DNA of 64,000 bases, from positions 1-64,000 of the forward strand of contig CAVUEP010000020.1 of NCBI GenBank assembly GCA_963740395.1, given 5' to 3'. The notes beneath the pieces were generated by a model. The model was not told the DNA's origin. It did no database searches and saw nothing but the letters and a program-made list of their open reading frames with translations. Both the position numbers and the translations under genes were made by a program. The stretch is from CADEEN01 sp963740395. GTDB lineage: Bacteria; Pseudomonadota; Gammaproteobacteria; Burkholderiales; Burkholderiaceae_C. Below are positions 38,676 through 48,846 of this stretch, in pieces. Each line of letters opens with the position of its first letter. Positions within the stretch are counted from its first letter, which is position 1.

Positions 38676-40406
38676 ATGCAACGCGAACCTGACCCTGGCC
38701 TCGCCGCCGCCCAACGCTTGGCGTTGGTCGGCTTCGTGCTCGACCTGGCGCGAGGCGAACTGCTCGACGCCCACGGCCGCCCGGCCGACCTGCGTGCGCA
38801 GGCGCTGCGTGTGCTGCTGGTGCTCGGCGAACGCGCCGGGCAGGTGGTCGGCAAGGACGAACTGTTGCGTCGCGTCTGGGGCGACGTGATCGTTACCGAG
38901 GATTCGCTGGTGCAGGCGATCGGCGACATCCGCCGTCTGCTCGGCGCCGCAGGCCACGACCTGTTGCGCACCGTGCCGCGGCGTGGCTACCTGCTGAGCC
39001 TGGTGCCGGCGGGCGAGATGGCCGCGGCGGCGGTCGCGGCGCCGCCGGCTGTCCCACCCTCCGCCCCGCCGCATCTTCCTGCCCCGGCCGCGCCCGCAAG
39101 GGCACGCCGCCCACGCGCCTGGGCGGTGGTGGCTGCCGCATCCGCAGCGCTGCTCGTCGTGCTCGCCGCTACGCTGCTCCCGCGCGACACGCCACCACCG
39201 CCGCGCTCGCTCGCGATCCTGCCCTTCGAGTCCGACGACCCGGCCGCCGCCGACGCCTGGTTCGTCGATGCGATCACGGGCGACCTGAACACGATGGTCG
39301 CGCGCTGGCGCTCGGGGCTGCAGGTGATTGGCCGTGGCACGATGCAGGCCTACAAGGGCAAGGGCGCGGACCCGCGCGCGGTCGGGCGCGAGCTGGGCGT
39401 GGCACATGTGCTGACGGGCCGGGTGCGCCGCGACGGCGAGCGCGTGCGTATCGCTGTCGAGCTGGTCGACGCCACGACCGGCCAGGTGCTGTGGGCGCGG
39501 CCCTTCGATGTCGACCGCGGCGAGCTGCCCGGCTCGGTGGGCGACATCGCCGGCGGCATCGCGAAAGCACTGAATATCGAACTCGGCGACGCCGTCACGC
39601 GCAACGGCCAGCGGCTCGACCCGGCGCAGGCCAGCGCCGATGACTTGGCGATGCGCGGCTGGTCGGTCTTCCTGAAGAGCGTGGGCCCGGAGAGCTTCGA
39701 GCAGGCGCGGCTGCTGTTCGAGCAGTCGCTGGCGCGCGACCCGAAGTCGCTGCGCGCGCTGGCCGGGGTCAGTCTGACGAACAGCATGAACGTCAGCTTC
39801 AGCTACACGACCGACCAGGAGGGGTCGATGCGTCGTTCGCAGGAGGCGCTGGCCCGGCTCGAGGCGATCGACCCGACGGCGCACCTGACGCTGGTCTCGC
39901 GTGCGAGCATTCGCCTGAGCCGCGCCGACTGGGCCGGGCAGCTCGCGGTCGGCGAGGAACTGGTTCGCCACTTTCCGAACGACCCGACCTCGTATCACCA
40001 CCGCTGCTCGTCGATGCTGCGGCTGGGCCGTTTCGACGAGGCGATCCTGGCGTGCGACCGGGCGATCCACATCAGCCCGCAGGAGTCGCGCACGCCGATC
40101 TGGCAAGGGCTGGCCGGCATGAACGAGTTCATGCGCGGGAACTACGCCGCCGCTGCCAAGCGCGCGCGGGTGCCGGCGACGGCCAACACGAAGTTGGTGT
40201 TCTACCCGTTGCTGCTCGCCGCCGCGCTGGCCCAAGACGGGCGGCGCGACGAGGCGCGGCAGGTCGTCGACGAGTTCAAGCGGCGCAACCCGGGCTTCGA
40301 CAGCGCCCGCGCCGCCACCCTCTGGAACGTGACGAACGCCGATCCGAAGTTCGTCGAAGGGCGCGACCGCATCGTCGCGACGGTGCGCGAACTCGGCCTG
40401 CCCTGA
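38676..40406 (+). CDS. membrane-anchored winged-helix regulator with TolB/FlgO-like and TPR regions
   Basis: 576 residues, intact. N-terminal OmpR/CadC-type winged helix (about 10-110; LRAQALRVLLVLGERAGQVV, DVIVTEDSLVQAIGDIRRLL, RTVPRRGYLL), an Ala/Pro linker, one membrane helix (AVVAAASAALLVVLAATLL), then a FlgO/TolB-like domain (SLAILPFESDDPAAADAWF, VAHVLTGRVRRDGERVRI) and C-terminal TPR-like helices. The layout suggests a CadC-like regulator sensing from the periplasm. Target genes unknown; the divergent DUF4242/DUF4440 pair is the obvious candidate. Confidence 0.83.
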   Translation: MQREPDPGLAAAQRLALVGFVLDLARGELLDAHGRPADLRAQALRVLLVLGERAGQVVGKDELLRRVWGDVIVTEDSLVQAIGDIRRLLGAAGHDLLRTVPRRGYLLSLVPAGEMAAAAVAAPPAVPPSAPPHLPAPAAPARARRPRAWAVVAAASAALLVVLAATLLPRDTPPPPRSLAILPFESDDPAAADAWFVDAITGDLNTMVARWRSGLQVIGRGTMQAYKGKGADPRAVGRELGVAHVLTGRVRRDGERVRIAVELVDATTGQVLWARPFDVDRGELPGSVGDIAGGIAKALNIELGDAVTRNGQRLDPAQASADDLAMRGWSVFLKSVGPESFEQARLLFEQSLARDPKSLRALAGVSLTNSMNVSFSYTTDQEGSMRRSQEALARLEAIDPTAHLTLVSRASIRLSRADWAGQLAVGEELVRHFPNDPTSYHHRCSSMLRLGRFDEAILACDRAIHISPQESRTPIWQGLAGMNEFMRGNYAAAAKRARVPATANTKLVFYPLLLAAALAQDGRRDEARQVVDEFKRRNPGFDSARAATLWNVTNADPKFVEGRDRIVATVRELGLP

Positions 40407-40586
40407 GGCCGGATGCCTACCCTTTGGTGACTTCCTCCTGGTCGCCTACGACGCGAGGACGGTCAGATCAGACGCCCTGAAGCTGCCCGCGGCCAGCGGC
40501 GGCTCATGGCCGGCAGTGTGAAGTCGGCCCCGGGTGAAGCGGACCTTGCCGCCGCCGACAAGGTCTGGAACTTCGAGGTCGCCAGA

Positions 40587-41376
40587 CTAGAACGTCCCCG
40601 GATACCCGCCGCCGTCGAGCAGCCAGTTCTGCCCGGTGATGTAGCTGCCGTGCACGCTGCACAGGAAGGCGCAGGCCGCACCGAATTCATCGGACGTGCC
40701 CAGGCGCCGCGCCGGGATGCCGGCGCGCCGGGCATCGAGCAATTCGTCGACGGGCTTGCCGGTCTTGGCCGCAGCGGCGGCCATCGTGGTGCGGATGCGG
40801 TCGGTGTCGAAGAAGCCCGGCAGCAGGTTGTTGATGGTCACGTTGCGGCTGGCCAGCTTGCTCTGGCGCGACAGGCCGGCGACGAAGCCGGTCAGGCCCG
40901 AGCGCGCGCCGTTGGACAGGCCCAGCGTGTCGATCGGCGCCTTGACCGCGCCCGAGGTGATGTTGACGACACGGCCGAAGCCGCGCTCGGCCATGGCGTC
41001 CACGGTGGCCTTCATCAACGCGATGGGCGTCAGCATGTTGGCGTCGACGGCCTTGATCCAGGCGTCGCGATCCCAGTCGCGGAAGTCGCCGGGCGGCGGG
41101 CCGCCGGCGTTGTTGACCAGGATGTCGATCTGCGGCGCCGCGGCCAGCGCCGCGGCGCGGCCGGCCTCGGTGGTGATGTCACCCGCCACGGTGCGCACCT
41201 CGACGGCCTTGTTCAGCGCCCGCAACTCCTTGGCCGTCGCTTCGAGCGCCTCGGCGCCGCGCGCGGTGATGACGACGTTCACGCCCTCGCGCACCAGTGC
41301 GGTGGCGCAGCCCTTGCCCAAGCCCCTTGCTCGCGGCGCACACCAGCGCCCATTTGCCTGCGATTCCCATGTCCAT
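40587..41376 (-). CDS. short-chain dehydrogenase/reductase, atypical active site (frameshifted)
   Basis: About 262-residue SDR. The cofactor motif reads CAASKGLGKGCATALV; VNNAGGPPPGDFRDWD is the NNAG motif. At the usual Ser-Tyr-x-x-x-Lys site the protein has NITSGAVKAPIDTLGLSNGARSGL: Ser is present but LSNGAR replaces YxxxK, a known subgroup (BKR-like SDR) trait. Frame break near 41320 (an extra base inside GLGKG). Ends GQNWLLDGGGYPGTF. Same strand as the EamA gene four bases upstream. Substrate unknown. Confidence 0.82.
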
Positions 41377-41379
41377 GAT

Positions 41380-42277
41380 TCATGTCCTCCAACGAGTCAA
41401 CAACCACACACCGGTCAGCACCAGCGCTGTACCGGCCACCAGCCAGCCGGTGAAGCTTTCACCGAGCAACCATACCCCGAGCAGCACCGTGCTCATCGGG
41501 CCGACCATGCTGGCCTGTGCGGCCAGCGTCGGGCCGATGCGCTCGACCGCCATCATCACCATCAGCACCGGCGCGAAGGTGCACAGCGTGGCATTCAGCA
41601 GCGACAGCCAGAGCACGGCCTCGGGCACCGACACGGCCGCTGGGCGGCCGCAGCACGAACAGCTGCGCGATGCAGAACAGGCAGGCCACGCTGGTGGCCG
41701 CGCCGGTCAGGCGCAAAGCGCCCAGGCGCTTGACGACATGGCCGCTGGCCACGAGGTAGATCGCGTAGCTCGCGGCGCTGCCGAACACCAGGGCGGCCCC
41801 GAGCGCGGTGTCGGTGCCCTCGACATGCACTTCCTTGCCGAAGACCAGCAGCACGCCGGCGTAGCTGACGGCCATCGCCGCCAACTGGCGCGCGCTCAGA
41901 TGCAGCTTGAACAGCAGCACCGACAGCAGCAGCACCAGCGTCGGGTTGAGGTACAGGATCAGCCGCTCCAGGCTGGCGCTGATGTACTGCAGGCCCATGA
42001 AGTCGAGCATGCTGGCCAGGTAGTAGCCGCAAAAGCCCAGGCCGACGATGACGCGCCAGTCGTGCGCCGTGAACGCGCTTTTTCCCCGCCCGGCCCACCA
42101 GGCCAGGGCCAGGAACAGCGGCAGCGCCAGCAGCATGCGCCAGAACAGCACCTGCACCGCGTCGACACCGTGCAGGTACATCAGCTTGGCCAGGATGGCC
42201 TTGCCCGAGAACGCGATCGCGCCCAGCGTGGCCAGCGTCAAGCCGGGCCAGACGCGTGCGGCGGGTGCGTCGCTCAA
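41380..42277 (-). CDS. EamA/DMT-family transporter (frameshifted)
   Basis: About 298-residue ten-helix transporter, distinct from the one at 35802. First repeat: LATLGAIAFSGKAILAKLMY and DFMGLQYISASLERLILYLNP; second repeat ends MVGPMSTVLLGVWLLGESFTG. Frame break near 41645. Four bases upstream of the SDR, so co-transcribed; 22 bases after the GGT stop. Substrate unknown. Confidence 0.85.
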
Positions 42278-42299
42278 GACCGCGAGCCCGCGCGCTGTC

Positions 42300-43931
42300 T
42301 CAGAAACCCACCGCCGCGCCGTCGCGTCGCGGGTCGCTGGCCGCCACGTAGCCCTCGACCGCGGGGTCGCCCAGGCGCCAGATGAACTGGCCGGCGCCGA
42401 AGTCCATGTAGCTGTCTTCCAGGCCGACTATTCTGGTGGCCCAGCGCCACCAGGGCCTCGCGCGTGGCCGCCGGCATGTGCCGCTCGACGTTGATCTCCA
42501 GCCCCTGGTTGAAGCGCCAGCGCGGCGCGTCGCAGGCGGCCTGCGGGTTCTGGCCGTGGTCGAGCATGCGCACGAGGGTCTGGATATGGCCCTGCGGCTG
42601 GATGTTGCCGCCCATCACGCCGAAGCTCATCACCGGCTGGCCGTCCTGGCTCAGGAAGCCCGGGATGATGGTGTGGAACGGCCGCTTGCCCGGCGCCACG
42701 CAGTTCGGGCTCTTGGCGTCGAGCGAGAAGCCGTGGCCGCGGTTCTGCAGGCTGATGCCGAAGCTCGGGCTCGACCACGCCCGAGCCGAAGCCCATGTAG
42801 TTGCTCTGGATGAAGCTGACCATCATGCCGCTCGCGTCGGCGGTGCTGAGGTAGATGGTGCCGCCCTTGATGCCGTAGCCCGGGCCGAAGACCTGCGCCC
42901 GCGCCGGGTCGATCAGCTTGGCGCGCGACGCCAGGTACTGCGCGTCGAGCAGCTGCGACGGCGCGCCTTCCATGTGGCGCGGGTCGGCGACGAAGCGGTA
43001 GACATCGGCAAAGGCCAGCTTCATGGCCTCGATCTGCAGGTGCTGGCAGGCCGGGCCGTCGACGGGCATCGAGCCGAGGTCGAAGTGCTGCAGCATGCCC
43101 AGCGCCATCTGCGCCGCGATGCCCTGCCCGTTGGGCGGGATCTCGTGCAGGGTGTGGCCGCGGTAGTCCTGCGCCAGCGGCGTGACCCACTCGGGCTGGT
43201 AGGCCGCGAGGTCGGCGGCGGTCATGGCGCCGCCATGCTGCTGCGCCCAGGCGGCGATGGCCTGCGCGATCTCGCCGCGGTAGAAGGCTTCGCCCTTGCT
43301 GGCACCAATGAGTTTCAGCGCGCGCGCGGCGTGCGGCATCGTGAAGCGTTCGCCCACCGCGGGCACGCGCCCGCGCGGCAGGAAGGTGTCGGCAAAACCC
43401 GGCCCGGCAGTCAGCTCGGCGACCTTCGAGGCCAGCGTCCATTTCTGCTGCACGATCACGGGCACGGCATAGCCGCGCTCGGCGATCTCGGCCGCGGGCG
43501 CCATCAGGTCGGCGAACGGCAGCTTGCCGAAGCGCTCGCTCAGCGCCACCCAAGCCGCCACCGCGCCGGGAACCGTCACCGCGTCCCAGCCGCGCGCGGG
43601 CGGTGTCTTGGCGTCCTGTCCGTGCTTGCGAACGAAATACTCACGCGTTCCAGGCCGCGGGCGCCGGGCCCGAGGCATTCAGGCCGTGCAGCTTCTTGCC
43701 GTCCCACAGGATGCAGAAGGCGTCCGAACCCAGCCCGTTGCTGCAGGGTTCGACGATGGTCATGCAGGCCGCCGTCGCGATCGCCGCGTCGACGGCATTG
43801 CCGCCCGCGGCCAGCATGCGCAGGCCAGCCTGCGCCGCCAGCGGGTGCGAGGTGGAGACGATGTTGCGGGCGAAGACGGGGGAGCGGCGGCTGGGGTAGC
43901 CGGCGTCCCAATCGAATTTCTGATCAGACAT
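42300..43931 (-). CDS. gamma-glutamyltransferase family protein (frameshifted)
   Basis: About 540-residue Ntn hydrolase. N-terminal NIVSTSHPLAAQAGLRMLAAGG and DAAIATAACMTIVEPCSNGLG fit the large subunit. The autoprocessing site is KGGTIYLSTADASGMMVSF, with Thr as the expected nucleophile aligning with the E. coli GGT catalytic Thr. Small-subunit blocks are GFGSGVV and PFHTIIPGFLSQDG-PVMSFGVMGG. No signal peptide is seen, so it may be cytoplasmic, unlike E. coli GGT. Frame breaks near 43650, 42780 and 42430; C terminus ends DPRRDGAAVGF. Confidence 0.85.
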
Positions 43932-43994
43932 GGGGCAATCGAGGCGTGTCGCGTGGACGGAGCCGCCAGTATCGCCGCCCCGCTTTGACGTTGC

Positions 43995-45623
43995 TCAGCG
44001 CGCGGCGCCGAACGGCATCTCCATCGACTGCGCGATGTAGCGCTTGACTTGCGGCAACGCGGGCCCGAGGTGGAAGGCCAGGCGCTCCTCGCGCAGCCCG
44101 GCGTCGAAGGCCGAGAAGCGTTCCAGCCGGCGCTGGTGCTCGACCCAGTTCTCGTCGACGAAGTACTCGATCACGCGGCCCGGTTGGCCCGCGTCGCGGA
44201 ACAGGGCCCATGACAAGGCGCCCTGGCGCAGCCGGGCGCGACGGGTGCGCTGCATGACGGTGGTGAACTCGTCCGCGCGCGCGGGGTCGATCAGGTACTC
44301 GATGGTGATCATGACCGGGCCGTCGTCAGGGGCGACGTCGACCGGTGCCTCGGCGGTGTGCACGACCGACGCCGGACTGAAGTCGAGGTCGGCATCGCCC
44401 TCGATGCTGAGCTTGCGCAGAGCCACCGCGACCACGGCGCCCAGCGCCGCCGCCGCGGCCACCGACGCCGCCACGCCCCACACGCTCGCGACCTGGCCCC
44501 AGAGCAGCGAGCCGGCTGCCGAACCGCCCATCAGCGCGACCTGGAAGTTCGCCATGCCGCGGGCGCGGACCCAGTCGGGCAGCGCCATCTGCGCTGCGAT
44601 CGACATCGAGTTGGCCACCGAGATCCAGGCCATGCCGACGACGACCATCGCCGGCAAGGCCACCCACAACTCGGGCACGTAGACGATCAGCGCCGAAAAC
44701 GCCGCCTGCACCAGCGTGCCCACCAGCACGAACTGGTCGCGCGTGTAGCGCGCGCGCCAATGCGGGAAACGCAGCGCGGCGAAGATCGCGCCGACGCCCA
44801 GGCAGGCCAGCATCACGGTGAACGTGCCCGGACCGCCACCGTGCAGGCGCAGCGCCACCAGCGGCAACAGCGCGACCAGCGCCGAGGCCTGCAGGAAGAA
44901 CAGGAATACGCGCAGCAGCACGACCTTCAGCCGCGGCGACTGGCGCGCGTAGTTCAGGCCCACGCGCATGGCGCCCAGGAAACGCTCGCCCGGCAGCACG
45001 CTGGTCTTGGGCTGGTTGCGCCAGCGCAGGATCAGCGCGAAGGCCACGCCCGCCAGCACCGCGTTGACCACGAACACCGCCGCGCTGCTGAACGTGGCCA
45101 GCAGCGCACCGGCCAGCACCGGGCCGATGATGCGCGACAGGTTCATCGCGATGCCGTTCAACGCCAGCGCCTGGCCGAGCTGCGCGCGCGGCACGACGTC
45201 GGGCACGATGGCCGCGAACACCGGCCAGCGCATCGCCAGGCCGATGCCGTTGACGAAGGTCAGCGCCAGCAGCAGCGGCGCGGTCAGGCCGTCGAGCAGC
45301 GCCAGCGTGGCCAGCACCAGCGCCGTGATGGCCACCCACAGCTGCGTGAGCGCGAAGTAGCGGCGGCGGTCGACGATGTCGGCCATGGCGCCGCTGGGCA
45401 GGCCGAGCAGGAACACCGGCAGGGTCGAGGCGGTCTGCACCAGGGCCACCATCACCGGGCTGGTGGTCAGCGACGTCATCAGCCAGGCGGCCGCGACGTC
45501 GTTCATCCACATCGTCAGGTTGGCCGCCAGCCAGGCCAGCCAGAGCATGCGGAAGGTGCGATCGTGCAGGGGCGCGAGCGCTGCCGCGGAAGCCATCTGG
45601 CGCAGCGGGTTGAACGGGGGCAT
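43995..45623 (-). CDS. MFS transporter (MFS_3/enterobactin-exporter-like) with C-terminal soluble domain
   Basis: About 542 residues, intact. Twelve helices from FRMLWLAWLAANLTMWMNDVAAAWL; the loop motif is GLPSGAMADIVDRRRYF. The last about 100 residues (MITIEYLIDPARADEFTTVM, ALSWALFRDAGQPGRVIEYF, FHLGPALPQVKRYIAQ) form a dimeric alpha-beta barrel like antibiotic-biosynthesis monooxygenases, a known tail of this MFS group. The neighbouring gene encodes a separate protein of that barrel family. Exported compound unknown. Confidence 0.85.
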   Translation of the reverse strand: MPPFNPLRQMASAAALAPLHDRTFRMLWLAWLAANLTMWMNDVAAAWLMTSLTTSPVMVALVQTASTLPVFLLGLPSGAMADIVDRRRYFALTQLWVAITALVLATLALLDGLTAPLLLALTFVNGIGLAMRWPVFAAIVPDVVPRAQLGQALALNGIAMNLSRIIGPVLAGALLATFSSAAVFVVNAVLAGVAFALILRWRNQPKTSVLPGERFLGAMRVGLNYARQSPRLKVVLLRVFLFFLQASALVALLPLVALRLHGGGPGTFTVMLACLGVGAIFAALRFPHWRARYTRDQFVLVGTLVQAAFSALIVYVPELWVALPAMVVVGMAWISVANSMSIAAQMALPDWVRARGMANFQVALMGGSAAGSLLWGQVASVWGVAASVAAAAALGAVVAVALRKLSIEGDADLDFSPASVVHTAEAPVDVAPDDGPVMITIEYLIDPARADEFTTVMQRTRRARLRQGALSWALFRDAGQPGRVIEYFVDENWVEHQRRLERFSAFDAGLREERLAFHLGPALPQVKRYIAQSMEMPFGAAR

Positions 45624-45697
45624 CAGGGGGTGTCTCGGCGGGGCGGGTGCCGTGGCACTGTAGCGCGGGGTGGCACTGCGCCCCTCAGCGCCAACCG

Positions 45698-46001
45698 CTA
45701 GGGCGAGGTTCGGTGGTAGCGCATCACCTTCTTGCTCTGCACCCAGCCCGCCGTCTGCGCGTCCATCGCCAGGAAATGCGGCGTGCGCAGGTGGGCCTGG
45801 AATGGCCGCCTCGTCGTCGTAGAGCTCGTAGAGAAAGAACAGCTGCGGGTCGGCCGGGTCGCGACAGACATCGAACTGGCGGCAGCCGGGCTCGGTCTCG
45901 CGCGAGGCGCGCGCGTTGGCTTCGATCGCGTGCGCAAACGCTTGCACATGCTCGGGCTTGATGCGGAACTCGACGACCAGGGCTTGCAGGTTGGGTTTCA
46001 T
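45698..46001 (-). CDS. antibiotic-biosynthesis-monooxygenase (ABM)/YgiN-like protein (frameshifted)
   Basis: About 100-residue dimeric alpha-beta barrel: LVVEFRIKPEHVQAFAHAIEANARASRETEPGC, DPQLFFLYELYDDEAA and, after a break near 45800, HLRTPHFLAMDAQTAGWV. Such proteins are cofactor-free monooxygenases or quinol-related enzymes. The ATG overlaps the Gfo/Idh stop (ATGA); part of the pob/SMP30 cluster, hinting at oxidation of a catabolic intermediate. Confidence 0.8.
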
Positions 46002-47063
46002 CGATGTTTCCTGGGGGCTGGGTGGCTGGGCGAGAAATCGGCCATCTCGACCCTCCGGCCGCTGGCATGCGAGTGGTAGACCGCCGCCTGCACCTGCAGA
46101 TTGGCCAGGTAGTCGCGCGCGCTGTTCTCGAGCGGCGCGCCGTGGCGCAGGTGGGCCAGCACATGGGACTGCAGCGCGGTGCAGGCCCCGCTGAAGGCCG
46201 CTCCATTGCCGCGGTCGTACAGATGCCGCTGCTCGGGGCCGTGATGCGGCTTCCACCACAGCCGCGCGTCGCCGTCCAGGCGCAGCACGCCGCGCTCGCC
46301 CTCGAGCCACATCTCGCCCATCGTGCGGCGCGGGTTCTGCGCGACATGGTCGTTGAGGCGGTTGCCGTCGAAGAGGCCCGTGGCGTCGTCGTCGAACTCG
46401 AAGATCAGCAGGCCGGCGTCCTCGCCTGCGATCGCCGGGTTCAGGCGCCGCAGCCGCGCCGTCACGGCCCGCACCTCGCCCAGCAGGTAGCGGAAGGTGT
46501 CGATGAAATGCACCGCGGTCTCGCGCACCAGCAGCTGCGGCATGGTCTGGAAATAGGGCTGGCGGTCGAGGTAGGCGCCGCGGGCCCTGGCCGTCGCCCG
46601 GGCGCAGCCGGAACGTGATGCCATGCAGGCGCCCGAAGTGGCCGGCGTCGATCAGCCGGCGGCACTCGCGAAACCAGGGCAGTGAAGCGGAAGTTCTCGT
46701 GCACCACCAGCGGCGTGCGTTGCGCGTCGGCCAGCGCGGTCAGCGCCTGCGCCTGCGCCAGGTCGGCGCCGAACGGCTTCTGGCAGATGGTCGGCAATGC
46801 CGCGCTCGAGCGCCGCGCGCACCACCGCCGCCTGCGCCGCCGGCGGCAGCACGACGTCGACCAGCGTCGGCCGCTCGCGCGTCGAACATCGGCGGCGGCG
46901 TCGGCGAAGCACCGCGGCACGCCGAAGCGCTCGCGCCAGCGCCTGCGCGCGCGCCAGGTCGAGGTCGCACAGCGCCGACCACCGGCGCGCCCGCGTCGCG
47001 CCAGCCCTCGAGCTGGAACTGGGCGAAGTAGCCCGCGCCGACCATCGCGATGCGGTCGGTCAC
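45998..47063 (-). CDS. Gfo/Idh/MocA-family oxidoreductase (frameshifted)
   Basis: About 350-residue NAD(P)-dependent sugar/polyol-type dehydrogenase. GTG start then RIAMVGAGYFAQFQLEGW (Rossmann GxGxxx), FGVPRCFADAAA, and QKPFGADLAQAQALTALADA with the family Lys-Pro. C-terminal domain: VHENFRF, FIDTFRYLLGEVRAV, ENSARDYLANLQVQAAVYHS. Breaks near 46990, 46900, 46790, 46680 and 46600. GTG overlaps the upstream stop (GTGA) and its stop overlaps the ABM gene (ATGA). Substrate unknown. Confidence 0.8.
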
Positions 47064-48148
47064 GCGAGCCGCTCGATGCACGGCACGCGCGATCTCGGCC
47101 GTGCCGCTGCGGCCGCCGAATTCGCGCGGCCGCACGCGCGCCGCTGGCGAAGGCGCTGCTGCAACGCCGCCTCGATGGCGCGCGCGCCGTCGGCCAGCGC
47201 CGCGTCGCCGTGGCGCTGCGCCAGCCAGTCGAGCATCATCGCCGCCGACAGGATCATCGCGCGTCGGGTTGGCGATGCCCTGGCCGGCGATGTCGGGCGC
47301 GGTGCCGTGCGCGGGCTGGAACAGGGCGTGGTGGTCGCCGATGTCGGCCGACGGCGCCATGCCCATGCCGCCGACGAGCGCGGCGATCAGGTCCGACAGG
47401 ATGTCGCCGAACATGTTCTCGGTGACCAGCACGTCGTAGGTCCAGGGCTTCATCACCAGGTTCAGCGCCATGGCGTCGACGTAGGCGTGCTCGGTGCTGA
47501 TGTCGGGGAAGCGTGCCGCGCGCTCGTCGAAGATCCGGCGCCAGAACGCCATCGACACGAACACGTTGGCCTTGTCGACGTTGGTGACGTGGCCGCGCCG
47601 GCCCTGCGCCTTGCGCTGACGCGCCAGCTCGAAGGCGAAGTCGCAGACGCGGGCGGTGCCCGCGCGCGTGATCTTCATCGTGTCGTAGGCCGCGTCGTCC
47701 TCGATGCGCGCCGCGGCCGCGGGCATGGAACAGGCCCTCGGTGCTCTCGCGCACCAGCACCAGGTCGATCTCGGCGGCGCGCGGGTTCGACAGCGGCACC
47801 GGCAGGCCCGGCCAGGTGCGGATCGGGCGCACGCCGGCGTAGAGGTCGAGGGCGAAGCGGATGTCGAGTTGCGGAATGATCTCGGTGCCGTCGGCGCCGC
47901 GCACATGGGGCAGGCCCATGGCGCCGAACAGGATCGCGTCGGCGGCGCGGCAGGCGTCGAGCGTCGAATCCGGCAAGGCGTCGCCACTGTCGAGATAGTG
48001 CTGCGCGCCAGCCGGGTGCTGCACGGTGACGAAGCGGCGTCCCAGCTTGCGGCTCGATGGCATGCAGCACGTGCAGCGACGCGGCCATCACTTCGCGGCC
48101 GATGCCGTCACCGGGCAGCACTGCAATGGAATACGTACTCTGGGTCAT
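47060..48148 (-). CDS. isopropylmalate/tartrate dehydrogenase-like protein (frameshifted)
   Basis: Beta-decarboxylating dehydrogenase of the LeuB/Icd/TtuC group, about 360 residues. IAVLPGDGIGREVMAASLHVL, LVRESTEGLFHAR, GHVTNVDKANVFVSMAFWR (catalytic Lys), VTENMFGDILSDLIAALVGGMGMAPSA and HGTAPDIAGQGIANPT are clear. Breaks near 48055, 47722, 47265, 47130 and 47085. The catabolic context (SMP30, GntR, TctAB) favours a tartrate/malate-type role over leucine synthesis. Start 16 bases after the gntR stop. Confidence 0.83.
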
Positions 48149-48164
48149 GGGCGCGTCGCTCCTG

Positions 48165-48846
48165 TCACATCTGGGCCAGCCTGTAGTGCTCGAAGATCGC
48201 AACCAGCTCACGGTTGGCACGCTCGCGGTGCGCGCGCGTGACCTTGGCCGCCCCCTGCGGCGTCGCCGGCGCGCAGGCGCTCGACCATCTGCCTGTGTTC
48301 CCGGGTCGAGTCGGCCGGCTTGGGCCGCAGGCGCAGCGAGAACATGCGCGCGCGGTGGGCGCGGTCCCAGTAGTTGAGCACCGTGGCCTGCAGCTGGCGG
48401 TTGCCGGCCAGTTCGATGAAGTGGGCGTGGAAGCGCTCGTCGGCCGCGGCCCAGGCGTCGAGGTCCTGCGTCTTGAGCGCCTTGTCCATCGCCTTGGTCG
48501 CGTCGACCAGCGGCTTCAATTCGGCGTCGCTCGGCCGTCGACGCGCCAGCAACTCGGCGGCCATGCACTCGAGCGCGGTGAGGATTTCGTAGATCTCGCG
48601 CATGTCTGACGGTGACACCGGCAAGACGCGCATGCCATGGCGCGGAATCACCTCGACCAGGCCTTCGTTGCGCAGCCGCATCAGCGCCTCTCGCACCGGC
48701 GTACGGCTCATGCCCAGGGCCAGTGCGACCTCCTGCTCCAACGCGCGGTGACCCGGCGGCCAGACGTTGTCGAGGATGCGCTGGCGGATCTGCGCGTAGG
48801 CCGCATCGACCAGCGATGCGCCAAGGGTGACGGCCTGGGTCGGCAT
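48165..48846 (-). CDS. GntR-family (FadR/FCD type) transcriptional regulator (frameshifted)
   Basis: About 226 residues. N-terminal winged helix (YAQIRQRILDNVWPPGHRALEQEVALALGMSRTPVREALMRL), then a FCD ligand domain (EIYEILTALECMAAELLARR, FHAHFIELAGNRQLQATVLNYW) with conserved Asp/His metal ligands. One break near 48255; repaired end is ERANRELVAIFEHYRLAQM. ATG overlaps the SMP30 stop (TGATG). Likely controls its own operon through the palindrome at 49832-49849. Confidence 0.87.

Noticed and set aside
38508..40235. 575-codon open frame antisense to the winged-helix/TPR regulator
   Set aside because: The sense protein has clear domains; the antisense product has none.
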